From Prunella strophiata (Eukaryota > Chordata > Aves > Passeriformes > Prunellidae), in assembly GCA_036583965.1 (NCBI GenBank), contig JAZBQD010000015.1, positions 71,402,330 to 71,466,329 on the forward strand: a DNA stretch of 64,000 nt, in the 5' to 3' direction. Under the pieces are notes generated by a model. The model was not told the DNA's origin. It ran no database searches and saw only the letters and a program-made list of their open reading frames with translations. The position numbers and the translations under genes are program-made. The first letter of the stretch is position 1. Each line of letters starts with the position of its first letter. Positions 63,819-64,000 of the stretch are shown in pieces.

Positions 63819-64000
63819 TCCTGCCGCAGGATTGTGAGAGGATCCCCAAGGAGCAGGATAGGCAGTGCAGAGCCAGGATGGGTTTGTCCCCCCGTGGAGC
63901 ACAGGGGTGGTGTCAGTGTGGGGGGAGCTGCATGGCTGCACAGGGATTGCCCAGGGGTCCTGCCCAGCATTTGCCCTTAATTCTGAGAGCATTTCACTAA
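63819..64000. other. Unique sequence beyond the array
   Basis: GC-moderate unique sequence without a recognised feature; the window ends here. Confidence 0.6.

Noticed and set aside
61627..64000. Seven frames of 680-770 codons on both strands
   Set aside because: All are read through the 12/13-bp array, whose units lack stop codons in every frame; the products are four-residue repeats with no family resemblance.

Overview
This is a piece of a bird nuclear genome. The evidence is CR1 LINE 3' fragments with the avian octamer tail (ATTCTGTG-like), a bird-type retroviral LTR, low repeat density, vertebrate GT-AG introns, and three recognisable vertebrate genes with avian-style short introns. I cannot name the species.

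Layout. (1) Positions 1 to about 39,150 hold the 3' part of MARCHF6 (TEB4/Doa10, an ER membrane E3 ubiquitin ligase) on the + strand. 23 coding exons can be read from 5809 to the stop at 37149; the exons for the N-terminal RING-CH domain lie upstream of the window. One intron (17734-18915) has a textbook U12-type donor and branch site. (2) About 39.1-44.0 kb is intergenic, with CR1 fragments and microsatellites. (3) A CpG-rich promoter at about 43.96-44.35 kb and a likely non-coding exon at 45160-45189 lead into ROPN1L (ropporin-1-like, a sperm-tail and cilium RIIa-fold protein), + strand, five coding exons from 46112 to 52026, with a possible alternative last exon at 52454-52631. (4) SNRNP48 (U11-48K, which recognises U12-type 5' splice sites) lies tail-to-tail with ROPN1L on the - strand: nine coding exons from 61303 down to 53857, CpG-rich start at about 61.0-61.4 kb. 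(5) A GC-rich 12/13-bp minisatellite of about 1.96 kb (61863-63818) lies upstream of the SNRNP48 promoter. It is open in all six frames and explains the very long ORFs there.

Most unusual points. A homogeneous, near-palindromic 25-bp minisatellite occurs as two blocks (28101-29132 and 29454-29952) on either side of a MARCHF6 exon; the second block begins inside the exon, and about 20 highly conserved codons are missing. Four exons of the three genes each carry one extra base that breaks the frame, each an added copy of a neighbouring base. Because all three genes are otherwise intact, consensus or assembly error is the likeliest cause, but this has to be tested on reads. By memory of mammalian maps, SNRNP48 is not a neighbour of ROPN1L there, so the junction is a possible synteny breakpoint. 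The genes do not form an operon or shared pathway; the one functional link is that SNRNP48 belongs to the machinery that would splice the U12-type intron of MARCHF6.
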